Shown piece after piece: positions 9,664-17,695 of a stretch of 37,310 nt of DNA. Under the pieces are notes generated by a model. It made no database searches. It saw only the letters and a list, made by a program, of their open reading frames with translations, and was not told the origin of the DNA. The stretch's first letter is position 1; every line of letters starts with the position of its first letter. Both the position numbers and the translations under genes were made by a program. The DNA comes from Candidatus Aminicenantota bacterium (lineage in GTDB: Bacteria > Acidobacteriota > Aminicenantia > Aminicenantales > Aminicenantaceae), in the NCBI GenBank assembly GCA_020348385.1, contig CP070750.1:431097-468406 (forward strand). Reading direction: 5' to 3'.

Positions 9664-10086
9664 TCAGTTTCCGCCAACATCTTCTTCCCATGTCACGAAG
9701 CTATGATAGAATTCTCTGTCACCCTCCTCTAAACCACGTGTAATCTCAGTTATATGGACCGTGGAAGCACCAAGGGCCTCTACAGCATAATCCAGTCCTT
9801 TTTCTGGGTCAACATTATCGCCACACGTGTAAAAATCAATGGCCCCATATCCAAATTCAGGCCAGGTATGCGAGGAAATGTGTGATTCGGAAATCACCAC
9901 CACCCCACTCACTCCATGCGGAGGAAACCTGCTGAAAGAGACGGACCAAACCTGTGCTCCTGCAATTTCTGCAGCTTTAACCAAGATCTGTTGAACCTTT
10001 TCAACACTCGATATGATTTTGGGATCACAACCAGAAGCTTCCACGATATAATGATGACCGATAGCCTTATGTATCTTTTTCGCCAT
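9664..10086 (-). CDS. speD: S-adenosylmethionine decarboxylase proenzyme
   Basis: A 140-residue protein of the bacterial SpeD/SpeH type. The self-cleavage and active-site segment reads SESHISSHTWPEFGYGAIDF, in which the serine of the ESH motif becomes the pyruvoyl cofactor; the conserved CGDN follows. The enzyme makes decarboxylated SAM, the aminopropyl donor for spermidine synthesis. I chose the ATG at 10086 (MAKKIHKAIGHHYIVEASG) because GAGGAG lies about 7 nt upstream; a start 21 codons earlier has no such site. No spermidine synthase lies in the window. A TTGACA/CATAAT promoter sits just upstream. The Lrp-type gene lies upstream on the same strand. Confidence 0.93.
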   Translation of the reverse strand: MAKKIHKAIGHHYIVEASGCDPKIISSVEKVQQILVKAAEIAGAQVWSVSFSRFPPHGVSGVVVISESHISSHTWPEFGYGAIDFYTCGDNVDPEKGLDYAVEALGASTVHITEITRGLEEGDREFYHSFVTWEEDVGGN

Positions 10087-10117
10087 AATTCTCTCCTCAA
10101 CTGGAAAGACTGGACTC

Positions 10118-10145
10118 ATTATGGCAAAACCTATCCTGCTGTCAA
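10118..10145 (-). promoter_or_regulatory. Sigma-70-type promoter of speD
   Basis: On the minus strand TTGACA (10145-10140) is followed by a 16-nt spacer and CATAAT (10123-10118) preceded by TGC. The predicted start near 10111 gives a leader of about 25 nt containing the GAGGAG ribosome binding site. Confidence 0.6.
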
Positions 10146-10218
10146 GCAAAAAACTCCCAGCAAACAGTCAGGCAAGCAGAAAAGGAGGCCAACCGGAGGT
10201 GAGCGGGCAAAGTCAGTT

Positions 10219-10662
10219 TTAAACGAGTATACGTCTTTCCTCTTTAACCACATTCAATACAATATGCGTAACTGTCCTGTCCACGTATTCTAAAGAAAGC
10301 AAACTTTTGATAAAATCATTCAAATCCTGCCGGTCTTTAAAATACCCGATGATCAAGGAATCCCACTCCCCGGTTATATCATAGATGGAAACCACTCTTG
10401 TATCTTTGGCAACCTTTTTCTGTGTTTCCAACAGTTTTCCTTTGGAAATACGCAAGGCAATGATGGCGATGAGATTCAATCCAAAATATTCCGGTTCTAC
10501 CAAAGGGATGTATCCCCGAATGAATCCCGATTCTTCCAATTTTTTTACCCTGTTGATCACTGCGGTTACAGAGGTTTCGACTTCCTTGGCCACATCGCGG
10601 AAGCTTTTGCGCGCATTTTGATTGAGCACACGGACAATTTTTCGATCCAGGTCATCTATCAT
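10219..10662 (-). CDS. Lrp/AsnC-family transcriptional regulator
   Basis: A 147-residue regulator: an N-terminal winged helix-turn-helix (DLDRKIVRVLNQNARKSFRD, with the recognition helix near SVTAVINRVKKLEESGFIRGY) and a C-terminal RAM/ligand-binding domain of about 75 residues (ITGEWDSLIIGYF). Such proteins form dimers and octamers and respond to amino acids. I chose the ATG at 10662 because GGAGG is placed 5 nt before it; the ATG four codons upstream overlaps that site. It is divergent from glutamine synthetase across a 189-bp region that holds a dyad resembling an Lrp site over its own -10 box. Autoregulation and control of glnA are therefore plausible. Confidence 0.9.
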   Translation of the reverse strand: MIDDLDRKIVRVLNQNARKSFRDVAKEVETSVTAVINRVKKLEESGFIRGYIPLVEPEYFGLNLIAIIALRISKGKLLETQKKVAKDTRVVSIYDITGEWDSLIIGYFKDRQDLNDFIKSLLSLEYVDRTVTHIVLNVVKEERRILV

Positions 10663-10686
10663 CCCAACCTCCATACAAATGTCACG

Positions 10687-10712
10687 TAATTACCATAATA
10701 TTGGTGTAATTA
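10687..10712. promoter_or_regulatory. Candidate Lrp/AsnC operator between the lrp-like gene and glnA
   Basis: A dyad is formed by TAATTACC (10687-10694) and GGTGTAATTA (10703-10712) around the AT-rich centre ATAATATT. It overlaps the extended -10 of the regulator gene (TGCTATAAT on the minus strand, 10717-10709). Its AT-rich symmetric form fits known Lrp-type sites, but the binding protein is inferred. Confidence 0.4.
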
Positions 10713-10733
10713 TAGCATATCGTCACTATTATG

Positions 10734-10761
10734 TTGACAGCTGTTATTCATTTCGCATAAT
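10734..10761 (+). promoter_or_regulatory. Sigma-70-type promoter of glnA
   Basis: TTGACA at 10734-10739 is followed by CATAAT at 10756-10761 (16-nt spacer; overlapping TAATAA would give 18). This predicts a leader of about 85 nt before the glnA ATG at 10852. Confidence 0.55.
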
Positions 10762-10851
10762 AATAGTATCTTCGAAAATCAGGCCCATGGTGTCACAAAA
10801 TGACAGGAAGCCGACATCAACAGCGTACAAAAAAGAATCTAAGGAGAAATC

Positions 10852-12258
10852 ATGGCTCAAGAATTACCAAAGAACTTGAAAAGATACGGTTTTGAAAACC
10901 ATGAAGAAGTTTTGGATACTGTCCACGATCCATCGAGCAAAATAGAGTTCATTCGGATCATGTTTTCGGATATTTTAGGCAGGCCGATGGATTTTTCGAT
11001 CCCCTCCAGCGAGCTAACAGGCGCTTTCCGTGATGGGAGGGGATTTGACGGATCATCAGTAGAAGGGTTTGTACGGGTTGAGGAGTCCGACCTAGTCATA
11101 AAGCCAGATCCTGAGACTTTCCGCGTTTTGCCCTGGGAATATGCTGGTTTTGATAATAGCACCTCTTGGAGAGAGGGCGTCATGTTTGGGGACATCTATA
11201 CCCCTGAGGGAAATCCATACGAAGGAGATTCCCGTTATGTTCTCAAGAATGTTTTAAAAAAAGGGAAAGATAAATTTGGTATCGATGAAATAAAGGTCGG
11301 ACCCGAGCTGGAATTTTTTATTTTCCCGAACAACAAAGAAGCCAGGCCTCTAGATGAAGGAGGCTATTTTTTTTCCGGACGCCATGGAGAAATTCGCAAG
11401 GAAATTCAACTCCTTCTCAAGAGGATCGGCATCGAATCAGAATATGATCACCACGAAGTGGCCCATGGGCAGCACGAAATAGACCTCCATTATCTCAGCG
11501 CAGTAGAAATGGCTGATACATGCATGCTCTTTCGATACATGGTTAAAAAAGTCGCCAGAATGCATAATCTATACGCCACCTTCATGCCCAAACCCCTAAA
11601 CGGCCAGAATGGCAGCGGGATGCATTTGCATCAATCCCTGTGGAACGGGGAGATGAACCTATTTTTCGAAAAAAACGACACCTATCATTTATCAAAAATG
11701 GCCCAACATTATATCGCGGGAATCATGACACATTCTCGGGAGATTTCTGCTGTCCTCTGCCAGTGGACAAATTCTTACAAGAGGCTGATCGAGGGATATG
11801 AAGCCCCTGTCTATGTGGCCTGGGGACAACGGAACAGGTCCGCCTACATCCGAGTTCCCGAATACCAACCGGGTAAGGAACAGGCGGCACGGATCGAACT
11901 CCGCTCGCCCGATCCAGCTTGTAACCTTTATTTGGCTTTCGCTTGCATGTTCATGACCGGTTTTACTGGCATCCGACAGGAATACGAACTCCCGGACCCG
12001 GTAGAAGAGAATATCTACGTCATGAGCCGTGCTGATCAGAGGAGTCTCAATATAAAAACACTGCCACAAAGTCTCGAAGAAGCCGTTAAAATCATGAGCC
12101 AAAGCGAGCTGCCCAGACAGATCCTCGGTAAATATATTTTTAATACGTTCATTGCCAACAAACAGCGGGAAATCGATGAATACAGAAGCAATGTTTCTAA
12201 AGAATATGACAAACAAGTCAGCGAATTCGAAGTCGAGAAATACCTACCCTTCTTGTGA
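10852..12258 (+). CDS. glnA: Type I glutamine synthetase
   Basis: A 468-residue GSI enzyme that makes glutamine from glutamate, ammonia and ATP. Recognisable elements are the N-terminal DGSSVEGF latch region, metal ligands in VGPELEFFIF and DHHEVAHGQHEIDL, the ATP-site segment NGQNGSGMHLHQSLW, and the glutamate site around RNRSAYIRVP. In the place of the E. coli adenylylation loop it reads EENIYVMSRADQRSL, which looks more like the unadenylylated alpha-type enzymes; this is an inference. The ATG is preceded by AAGGAG at good spacing. Monocistronic arrangement and divergence from an Lrp-type gene suggest amino acid-responsive control. Confidence 0.96.
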   Translation: MAQELPKNLKRYGFENHEEVLDTVHDPSSKIEFIRIMFSDILGRPMDFSIPSSELTGAFRDGRGFDGSSVEGFVRVEESDLVIKPDPETFRVLPWEYAGFDNSTSWREGVMFGDIYTPEGNPYEGDSRYVLKNVLKKGKDKFGIDEIKVGPELEFFIFPNNKEARPLDEGGYFFSGRHGEIRKEIQLLLKRIGIESEYDHHEVAHGQHEIDLHYLSAVEMADTCMLFRYMVKKVARMHNLYATFMPKPLNGQNGSGMHLHQSLWNGEMNLFFEKNDTYHLSKMAQHYIAGIMTHSREISAVLCQWTNSYKRLIEGYEAPVYVAWGQRNRSAYIRVPEYQPGKEQAARIELRSPDPACNLYLAFACMFMTGFTGIRQEYELPDPVEENIYVMSRADQRSLNIKTLPQSLEEAVKIMSQSELPRQILGKYIFNTFIANKQREIDEYRSNVSKEYDKQVSEFEVEKYLPFL

Positions 12259-12353
12259 AATCCTGCTGTAGTCTCAAAGAAGAGGACCGTATGGTTTTCC
12301 GCGTAAAAAAAACATCTTGATCGTGCAAAATTGGCAAGTGAACAGATTCTCGC

Positions 12354-12382
12354 TTTACGCAATGGAGAGGATATGCTATAAA
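12354..12382 (+). promoter_or_regulatory. Promoter of the M50-trpS-scpAB group
   Basis: TTTACG (12354-12359), a 17-nt spacer and TATAAA (12377-12382) with an upstream TGC (extended -10). The predicted start is about 10 nt before the ribosome binding site AGGTG of the M50 gene. Confidence 0.5.
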
Positions 12383-12398
12383 TGACCTCAGGTGAAAC

Positions 12399-13049
12399 AT
12401 GACTATAATCGAAGGAATTATCAGTGCGTTCGTCGTGCTTTTTGCTATCACAGTGCATGAGGCATCCCATGGATGGGCCGCGCTTAAAATGGGAGATCCC
12501 ACGGCTTATCAAATGGGAAGGATCACGCTGAATCCCATCCGCCATATCGATCCCATCGGGACTGTTCTTCTCCCGGCAATGCTGATCATCATGGGCGCTC
12601 CGCCTTTTGGATGGGCCAAGCCCGTTCCCGTCAATCCGCTCAACCTGAAGGATCCCCGCAGGGATAATCTCATCATATCGATCGCGGGTCCTGCGTCCAA
12701 CATATCGGTTGCTGTTGTCGCCTTTATCATTCTAAAGATCCTGATGCATCTTGACCCACGCCTTTTCTATTCAACTGGGGGAGGAGTTTCAAGCCTATTT
12801 TCACCGTTAATTACCATCGTGTATTACACAATCGTGATAAACGTTATATTGGCCTTTTTTAACCTCATCCCTATTCCACCGCTGGATGGGAGCGGGGTCG
12901 TTATGGGGCTGATTTCCGAAGAGGCCGCACAAAAATATGAGCAAATCCGCCCGTATGGGTTTTTTATCCTGATTTTGCTGATCATGACAGGCTTTATAGG
13001 CAGAATACTGGGGGTCGTGCTCCGGATCGTGAACTCTTTTATCTATTGA
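12399..13049 (+). CDS. Site-2 protease family (M50) membrane metalloprotease
   Basis: A 216-residue polytopic membrane protein of the compact YwhC-like M50 group. The first helix carries the zinc motif HEASH (residues 20-24) and a later helix carries the aspartate ligand motif NLIPIPPLDGSG. It has about five or six TM helices and no PDZ domain, unlike RseP. Such proteases cleave substrates inside the membrane; the substrate cannot be guessed here. The ATG follows AGGTGAAAC. The stop is followed after 8 nt by trpS, and the order M50, trpS, scpA, scpB is widely conserved in bacteria. Confidence 0.92.
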   Translation: MTIIEGIISAFVVLFAITVHEASHGWAALKMGDPTAYQMGRITLNPIRHIDPIGTVLLPAMLIIMGAPPFGWAKPVPVNPLNLKDPRRDNLIISIAGPASNISVAVVAFIILKILMHLDPRLFYSTGGGVSSLFSPLITIVYYTIVINVILAFFNLIPIPPLDGSGVVMGLISEEAAQKYEQIRPYGFFILILLIMTGFIGRILGVVLRIVNSFIY

Positions 13050-13057
13050 GGAAAAGC

Positions 13058-14050
13058 ATGAGCGATAAAAAGAAAAAAGTCGTGTTCAGCGGGATGAGGC
13101 CGACGGGGCCGCTTCATCTTGGGCATATGGCAGGCGCACTCCAGAATTGGATCCGTCTCCAGGATGAATACGATTGTTATTATTCCATCGTAACCTGGCA
13201 TGGATTCAGTTCGGAGTACCAAAACCCCCAGGTTATCCGCAATTTTGCATATGAATACGCAGCCGGCTGGCTGAGCGTCGGCCTGGACCCGAACAAAAGC
13301 GTAATTTTTGTCCAGTCTGAAGTTAAGGAACACGCCGAACTCCATCTTCTGCTTTCCATGATCATTCCCCTGCCCTGGCTGCAAAGAGTTCCGACATTCA
13401 AGGAAATGCAGAGGGAGGTCACGGATAAGGACCTCAACACCTACGGATTCCTGGGATACCCTGTTCTTCAGACGGCCGATATCATCCTGTACAAGGGCAA
13501 TGCTGTCCCTGTCGGTGAAGACCAGGCATACCATCTAGAATTGGCACGGGAAATCACACGGCGATTCAATAGGCTTTACGGAGAGATCTTTCCCGAGCCT
13601 CAGATATTGCTCACAGAAGTCCCGAAGCTGGCCGGCACGGATGGGCGCAAGATGAGCAATTCGCTCCACAATGCCATTTATCTTACGGATCCTCCTGATG
13701 AGATCCGGAAAAAAATAAGTCCTATGGTGACCGACACGCGCCGCAAACGGAAGACAGATCCAGGAGTCCCGGAAGACTGCCCCGTGTTTACGCTGCACAA
13801 AGCATTCGTGGAAAAAGAGAAAAGAGAAGAACTGGCAAAAGGGTGCCGAACAGCGGGCATCGGCTGTCTGGAATGCAAAAACGTGCTTATCGAAAAGCTG
13901 ATCGAAACTTTAACTCCTCTCCAAGAAAAGAGGAGAGAGTTTGATAAGAAACCCCAAAAAGTCTGGGATACAATAGAAGAAGGAAACAGGAAAGCGAGAG
14001 AAACGGCCCAAAAAACGATGGAAGAAGTCAGAGAAGCTATAGGTCTATGA
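13058..14050 (+). CDS. trpS: Tryptophanyl-tRNA synthetase with a four-cysteine (Fe-S type) insert
   Basis: A 330-residue class I synthetase that charges tRNA-Trp. The HIGH motif appears as PLHLGHMAG near residue 25, and the KMSKS motif as GRKMSNS. The C-terminal half holds C241-x21-C263-x6-C270-x2-C273, which closely matches the pattern that binds a [4Fe-4S] cluster in Thermotoga maritima TrpRS. I chose the ATG at 13058 because GAGGA lies 5 nt upstream; the TTG at 13046 is less likely. It lies between the M50 protease and scpA with short gaps, in one probable operon. Confidence 0.96.
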   Translation: MSDKKKKVVFSGMRPTGPLHLGHMAGALQNWIRLQDEYDCYYSIVTWHGFSSEYQNPQVIRNFAYEYAAGWLSVGLDPNKSVIFVQSEVKEHAELHLLLSMIIPLPWLQRVPTFKEMQREVTDKDLNTYGFLGYPVLQTADIILYKGNAVPVGEDQAYHLELAREITRRFNRLYGEIFPEPQILLTEVPKLAGTDGRKMSNSLHNAIYLTDPPDEIRKKISPMVTDTRRKRKTDPGVPEDCPVFTLHKAFVEKEKREELAKGCRTAGIGCLECKNVLIEKLIETLTPLQEKRREFDKKPQKVWDTIEEGNRKARETAQKTMEEVREAIGL

Positions 14051-14070
14051 TCACGGGTCTTATTATCTAG

Positions 14071-14796
14071 ATGGAAGAGGCGAGAGATTATCAGGTTAAC
14101 CTTGAGGTTTTCCAAGGGCCTCTTGACCTCCTTCTTTTTCTCATCAGAAAGAAAAAGATCGATATTCATGATATCCCGATTGCCACGATCACAAGAGAGT
14201 ATTTGGCTTACCTCAACCAAAAAGCAAAGATCAACCTGGAACGCGAGGGAGAATTCCTTTTGATCGCAGCCCTTCTGATCTACATCAAGTCCCAAATGCT
14301 TTTGCCCAGGGAAAGCGAATTGGAGGGCGAGGACGATCCACGCAAAATCCTGGTAGATCGGCTTTTGGACTTCCAAAAAATTAAGGCTGCCAGCACACTC
14401 CTAAGGGAAAAAGAGGGGCAGCAGAAAAGGCTTTGGAAAAGATCGGCCCCACCACCATTGCCCATAAAACAGGAAGTGGAATTGGTGGAGGTGTCTGTTT
14501 TTGAACTGGCAGAGGCATTCCTCTCCCTGATGAAGAGGAAGGAGCAGGAGAACATACGCCTGATCCACGGAAAAGAGTATTCACTGGAAGAAAAAATGAA
14601 GGAATTGATCGAGAGGCTCAAGGAAAATGGTTATCTTGACTTTCGCGAATATTTCAACAGTCAAGAAAGCCTGGAAGAAGCTCTGACATCCTTTTTTTGC
14701 CTGCTCGAACTGATCAAAGCCCGTGTTGTCATTGCTGTTCAAGAAAGCCTGTTCCATCCGATCAAAGTATGGCCCACACAAGGGGTTCCGTCATGA
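14071..14796 (+). CDS. scpA: Segregation and condensation protein A
   Basis: A 241-residue kleisin subunit of the SMC-ScpAB complex that condenses and segregates the chromosome. The N-terminus shows the family signature VFQGPLDLLLFLIRKKKIDI, followed by IPIATITREYLAYL; a charged coiled region precedes the winged-helix C-terminus. It begins 20 nt after trpS with no clear ribosome binding site and shares ATGA with the start of scpB. The SMC gene is not in the window. Confidence 0.95.
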   Translation: MEEARDYQVNLEVFQGPLDLLLFLIRKKKIDIHDIPIATITREYLAYLNQKAKINLEREGEFLLIAALLIYIKSQMLLPRESELEGEDDPRKILVDRLLDFQKIKAASTLLREKEGQQKRLWKRSAPPPLPIKQEVELVEVSVFELAEAFLSLMKRKEQENIRLIHGKEYSLEEKMKELIERLKENGYLDFREYFNSQESLEEALTSFFCLLELIKARVVIAVQESLFHPIKVWPTQGVPS

Positions 14797-15338
14797 GGAC
14801 CCGGCTCAAGGATGTTATCGAATCATTGATTTTCGTTTCTTTGGAACCGCTTAATCTAGAAAAAATCAAAAACATTTGCACAGAATTCTCGAACTCTGAA
14901 ATCGAAGAAGCCATACAGGAGCTTGTGGAGAGCTACGTGTCCAATGAAAGGGGGATCCAGATTATCCAGGCAGCCGGAGGTTACCTGTTTTCGACAAAAT
15001 CCGAGCATGACCAATGGATTCGACGGCTGCTCAGCCTGGAAAACAAGAGCAAACTTTCGCATGCAGCACTGGAAACACTGGCTACCGTAGCTTATCATCA
15101 GCCGGTAACCCTTGCCGAGATATCGGCGCTGCGTGGCGTGGACGCCTCCTATTCCTTGAAATCATTGCTCCAGAAAAAACTGGTCAAGATAACCGGAAGA
15201 AAAAAAAGTCCGGGAAGACCCTTGATATACAGGACCACGGATAAATTTTTGACCTATTTCGGACTGAACAACATCAAAGATCTGCCTTCGGAAGAAGAAA
15301 TTCTAAAAATACTGGACGAGGAAAAAATACTTGACTAG
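14793..15338 (+). CDS. scpB: Segregation and condensation protein B
   Basis: A 181-residue ScpB, partner of ScpA in the SMC complex, with two winged-helix domains; the second holds the conserved LSHAALETLATVAYHQPVT and RGVDASYSLKSLLQKKLVK segments. The start at 14793 overlaps the scpA stop (ATGA), which indicates translational coupling; the longer open frame back to 14697 lies inside scpA. The usual neighbour rluB is absent, and the gamma-glutamyltransferase gene follows with an 8-nt overlap. Confidence 0.95.
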   Translation: MRTRLKDVIESLIFVSLEPLNLEKIKNICTEFSNSEIEEAIQELVESYVSNERGIQIIQAAGGYLFSTKSEHDQWIRRLLSLENKSKLSHAALETLATVAYHQPVTLAEISALRGVDASYSLKSLLQKKLVKITGRKKSPGRPLIYRTTDKFLTYFGLNNIKDLPSEEEILKILDEEKILD

Positions 15339-17043
15339 AAGGGATCTTTTTCTTATCCCCCTTTTTATTTTTCTTGTCTCTTGCCAACCACAAACCTTAA
15401 AAGTCCTGGAACCTCCTGCCGATCATCATCAGCCATATGATTATATCGGAAAAAAGGGCATGGTTGTTGCTGCCCATCCCGAGGCTGTTAAAGCAGGCCT
15501 AAACACGCTCAAGAGAGGAGGGAATGCTGTGGATGCCGCCATCGCCACGGCTTTCGCCCTGAATGCCGCGGAACCATTTGCCTCTGGAATTGGGGGCGGC
15601 GGATTCATGATTATTTTTCTGGCCGAAGAAAAAAAGGCCACTGTGATTAATTTCCGGGAGAGGGCCCCGGCCAAGGCTTTTCCTTCGATGTACCTGGATA
15701 AAGATAATGTTCAGGATATCTGGAGAAAATCCCATGGACTTGCGGTTGCCGTACCCGGTGCCCTTGCAGGATGGGTCTACGCCCTGAAAAAATACGGTAC
15801 CATGAATTTGAAAAACGTGTTGGAATCAGGAATCCAGATCGCCGAACAGGGAATCCCGGTGAGCCCGACCTTCAGCCAGATCAACAAGGACGAGTATGAA
15901 AAAATCCTCCAGAACTCGGGAGAATCGAGCTCCTATCTCCATGATGGATTTCCGTATGAACCCGATGACATCTACAGAAATCCAGAACTAGCCCAAACGC
16001 TCAAACGTCTCATATCTCACGGATGGCAGGACTTTTACGACGGCCAGATCGCTCAAGGAATCGTCCAAGCTGTCCAACGCAACGGTGGGATTATGAGCCT
16101 GGAAGATCTTGCCCAATATTCCCCTATCGAACAATCTCCCTTAAGGGGAACATACAAAGACTACACCATTTACACCGTCCGTCCCCCAAGCTCTGGAGGA
16201 TTGCACATCCTCCAGCTTCTCAATATCATTGCCCATTGGCCCGTTCGGGAATGGGGTTTCAACTCAACCTTATACATCCATCATTTGAGCGAAGCTTTCC
16301 GATTCATATTCGCGGACAAGGCGCGTTTTCTGGGTGATCCTGATTTCACGGTGATTCCCGTCAAACAGCTTTTATCTGAAGATTATGCCAGCCAGATCAC
16401 GTCCAGAATACATCCCGGCCATCTTCAAGCATCCTACCCCTATGGAAGGTTCGATAAAAACCAAATCGAAAAGGAAAACACAACCCACCTGGGTGTTATC
16501 GACAGCCAGGGAAACATTGTGAGTCTGACACAGTCTATAAACGACTTCTTCGGCTCGGGCATCGTCCCTGAGGGGTACGGATTTCTTTTAAACAATGAAA
16601 TGGCTGATTTTTCCCCTTATCCCGACTCTGTCAATTCCCCCAGTCCGTACAAAAGGCCGGTCAGCTCGATGGGACCTCTCATTCTTTTCAAAAAGGATAT
16701 GCCCCTTCTCGTTCTCGGCTCACCCGGAGGAACACGAATCTTCACATCTCTCACACAAATCATCATCAATGTTATCGAATTTGGAATGTCTCTGGATGAG
16801 GCCATCGAAGCGCCCCGTTTTTTTACCTATTCGTCAGAGGGTGTCGCAAAAAGACTTTTTGTCGAATCCCGAATCCCGCAGCATATACTCCAATCCTTGG
16901 AGGAGATTGGTCATATGATCGAGGTCAGAGAGGCATATGACAAATATTTCGGCGGCGCCCAAGGCATTTTGATCGATCGAAACAAAAATGTATTGTACGG
17001 AGGTGCTGACTCCCGGAGAGATGGGTCAGGGGCTGGATATTGA
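15331..17043 (+). CDS. ggt: Gamma-glutamyltransferase, predicted lipoprotein
   Basis: A 570-residue enzyme of the Ntn-hydrolase gamma-glutamyltranspeptidase family, which removes gamma-linked glutamate from glutathione or gamma-glutamyl peptides. The precursor cuts itself before the catalytic Thr384 in ENTTHLGVID. Other signatures are GGGGFMIIF, PGALAGWVYAL, PPSSGGLHILQLL and the substrate loop GSPGGTRI. The N-terminus MTRRDLFLIPLFIFLVSC ends in a lipobox-like LVSC, so the protein is probably anchored in the periplasm. The start is a TTG overlapping the end of scpB, with GAGG about 9 nt upstream; any internal ATG would lose the signal. It heads the block that continues with the TRAP-like permease and the M14-type hydrolase. 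Confidence 0.93.
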   Translation: MTRRDLFLIPLFIFLVSCQPQTLKVLEPPADHHQPYDYIGKKGMVVAAHPEAVKAGLNTLKRGGNAVDAAIATAFALNAAEPFASGIGGGGFMIIFLAEEKKATVINFRERAPAKAFPSMYLDKDNVQDIWRKSHGLAVAVPGALAGWVYALKKYGTMNLKNVLESGIQIAEQGIPVSPTFSQINKDEYEKILQNSGESSSYLHDGFPYEPDDIYRNPELAQTLKRLISHGWQDFYDGQIAQGIVQAVQRNGGIMSLEDLAQYSPIEQSPLRGTYKDYTIYTVRPPSSGGLHILQLLNIIAHWPVREWGFNSTLYIHHLSEAFRFIFADKARFLGDPDFTVIPVKQLLSEDYASQITSRIHPGHLQASYPYGRFDKNQIEKENTTHLGVIDSQGNIVSLTQSINDFFGSGIVPEGYGFLLNNEMADFSPYPDSVNSPSPYKRPVSSMGPLILFKKDMPLLVLGSPGGTRIFTSLTQIIINVIEFGMSLDEAIEAPRFFTYSSEGVAKRLFVESRIPQHILQSLEEIGHMIEVREAYDKYFGGAQGILIDRNKNVLYGGADSRRDGSGAGY

Positions 17044-17080
17044 TATTCCAAAAGGAAAAGGCAAAGACAGAGGATAGAAA

Positions 17081-17650
17081 ATGAAAAAATGCTTGAAGTT
17101 TTTATTGATCCTCATCTCAGCGCTCTCGCTTTTTTTTGTCTCAGAGAGTTTTGCGCAATCTCATCCTCGATTCGAGCAGCCTCTTCTCATCACATCTGCA
17201 GGTCAAAGCGCAGATGTCCAAATAGGGGGAGTGCTTGCCAAGCGGGCTGGTCTCATGGCCACCCTTTCCAAGAATGCCACATATCAAGAGCTCGCGGATA
17301 AAAAAACTCTGGCTCTTGTTATCGGTGTAAGCATGAAAGGATTGGGAGCTGCCGGCTTGGACCTGGATCAAGAAAAGACCAGGGTGACGGATCTGATCGA
17401 AGAAGCTCAAAAAAAGGATATCCCCATTCTCTGTCTCCACCTCGGAGGAGAAGCAAGGAGAGGGGAACTTTCTGATCAGATGATCCGAGCCTTTCTTCCA
17501 TATGCCCAGATGGTTATCGTCGTAAAATCCGGAAACAAGGATGGTCTCTTCACTCAAATCTGCACAGACAAAAAAATTTCTCTTTTAGAAGTGGACAGAA
17601 CCAGTGAAGTCCAAGAACCTTTGAAAAGCATATTTGCTCCTATTGGGTAA
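17081..17650 (+). CDS. Secreted protein of unknown function (possibly DUF6305-like)
   Basis: A 189-residue protein with a signal peptide (MKKCLKFLLILISALSLFFV, cleavage likely after SFAQ). The mature part opens with QPLLITSAGQSADVQIGG and alternates beta and alpha elements. Examples are KTLALVIGVSMKGLGAAGLD, DIPILCLHLGGEAR and AQMVIVVKSGN, which suggests a small Rossmann-like periplasmic fold. I believe similar proteins are annotated DUF6305, but cannot confirm that here. It sits 37 nt after ggt and 45 nt before a TRAP large permease, while no typical DctP binding protein is present. It may therefore supply the substrate-binding role for that permease; this is a guess from context. Confidence 0.75.
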   Translation: MKKCLKFLLILISALSLFFVSESFAQSHPRFEQPLLITSAGQSADVQIGGVLAKRAGLMATLSKNATYQELADKKTLALVIGVSMKGLGAAGLDLDQEKTRVTDLIEEAQKKDIPILCLHLGGEARRGELSDQMIRAFLPYAQMVIVVKSGNKDGLFTQICTDKKISLLEVDRTSEVQEPLKSIFAPIG

Positions 17651-17695
17651 CGTCTGACATCATGCTTTTTTTATGAATCGGATCAACGGATAAAC

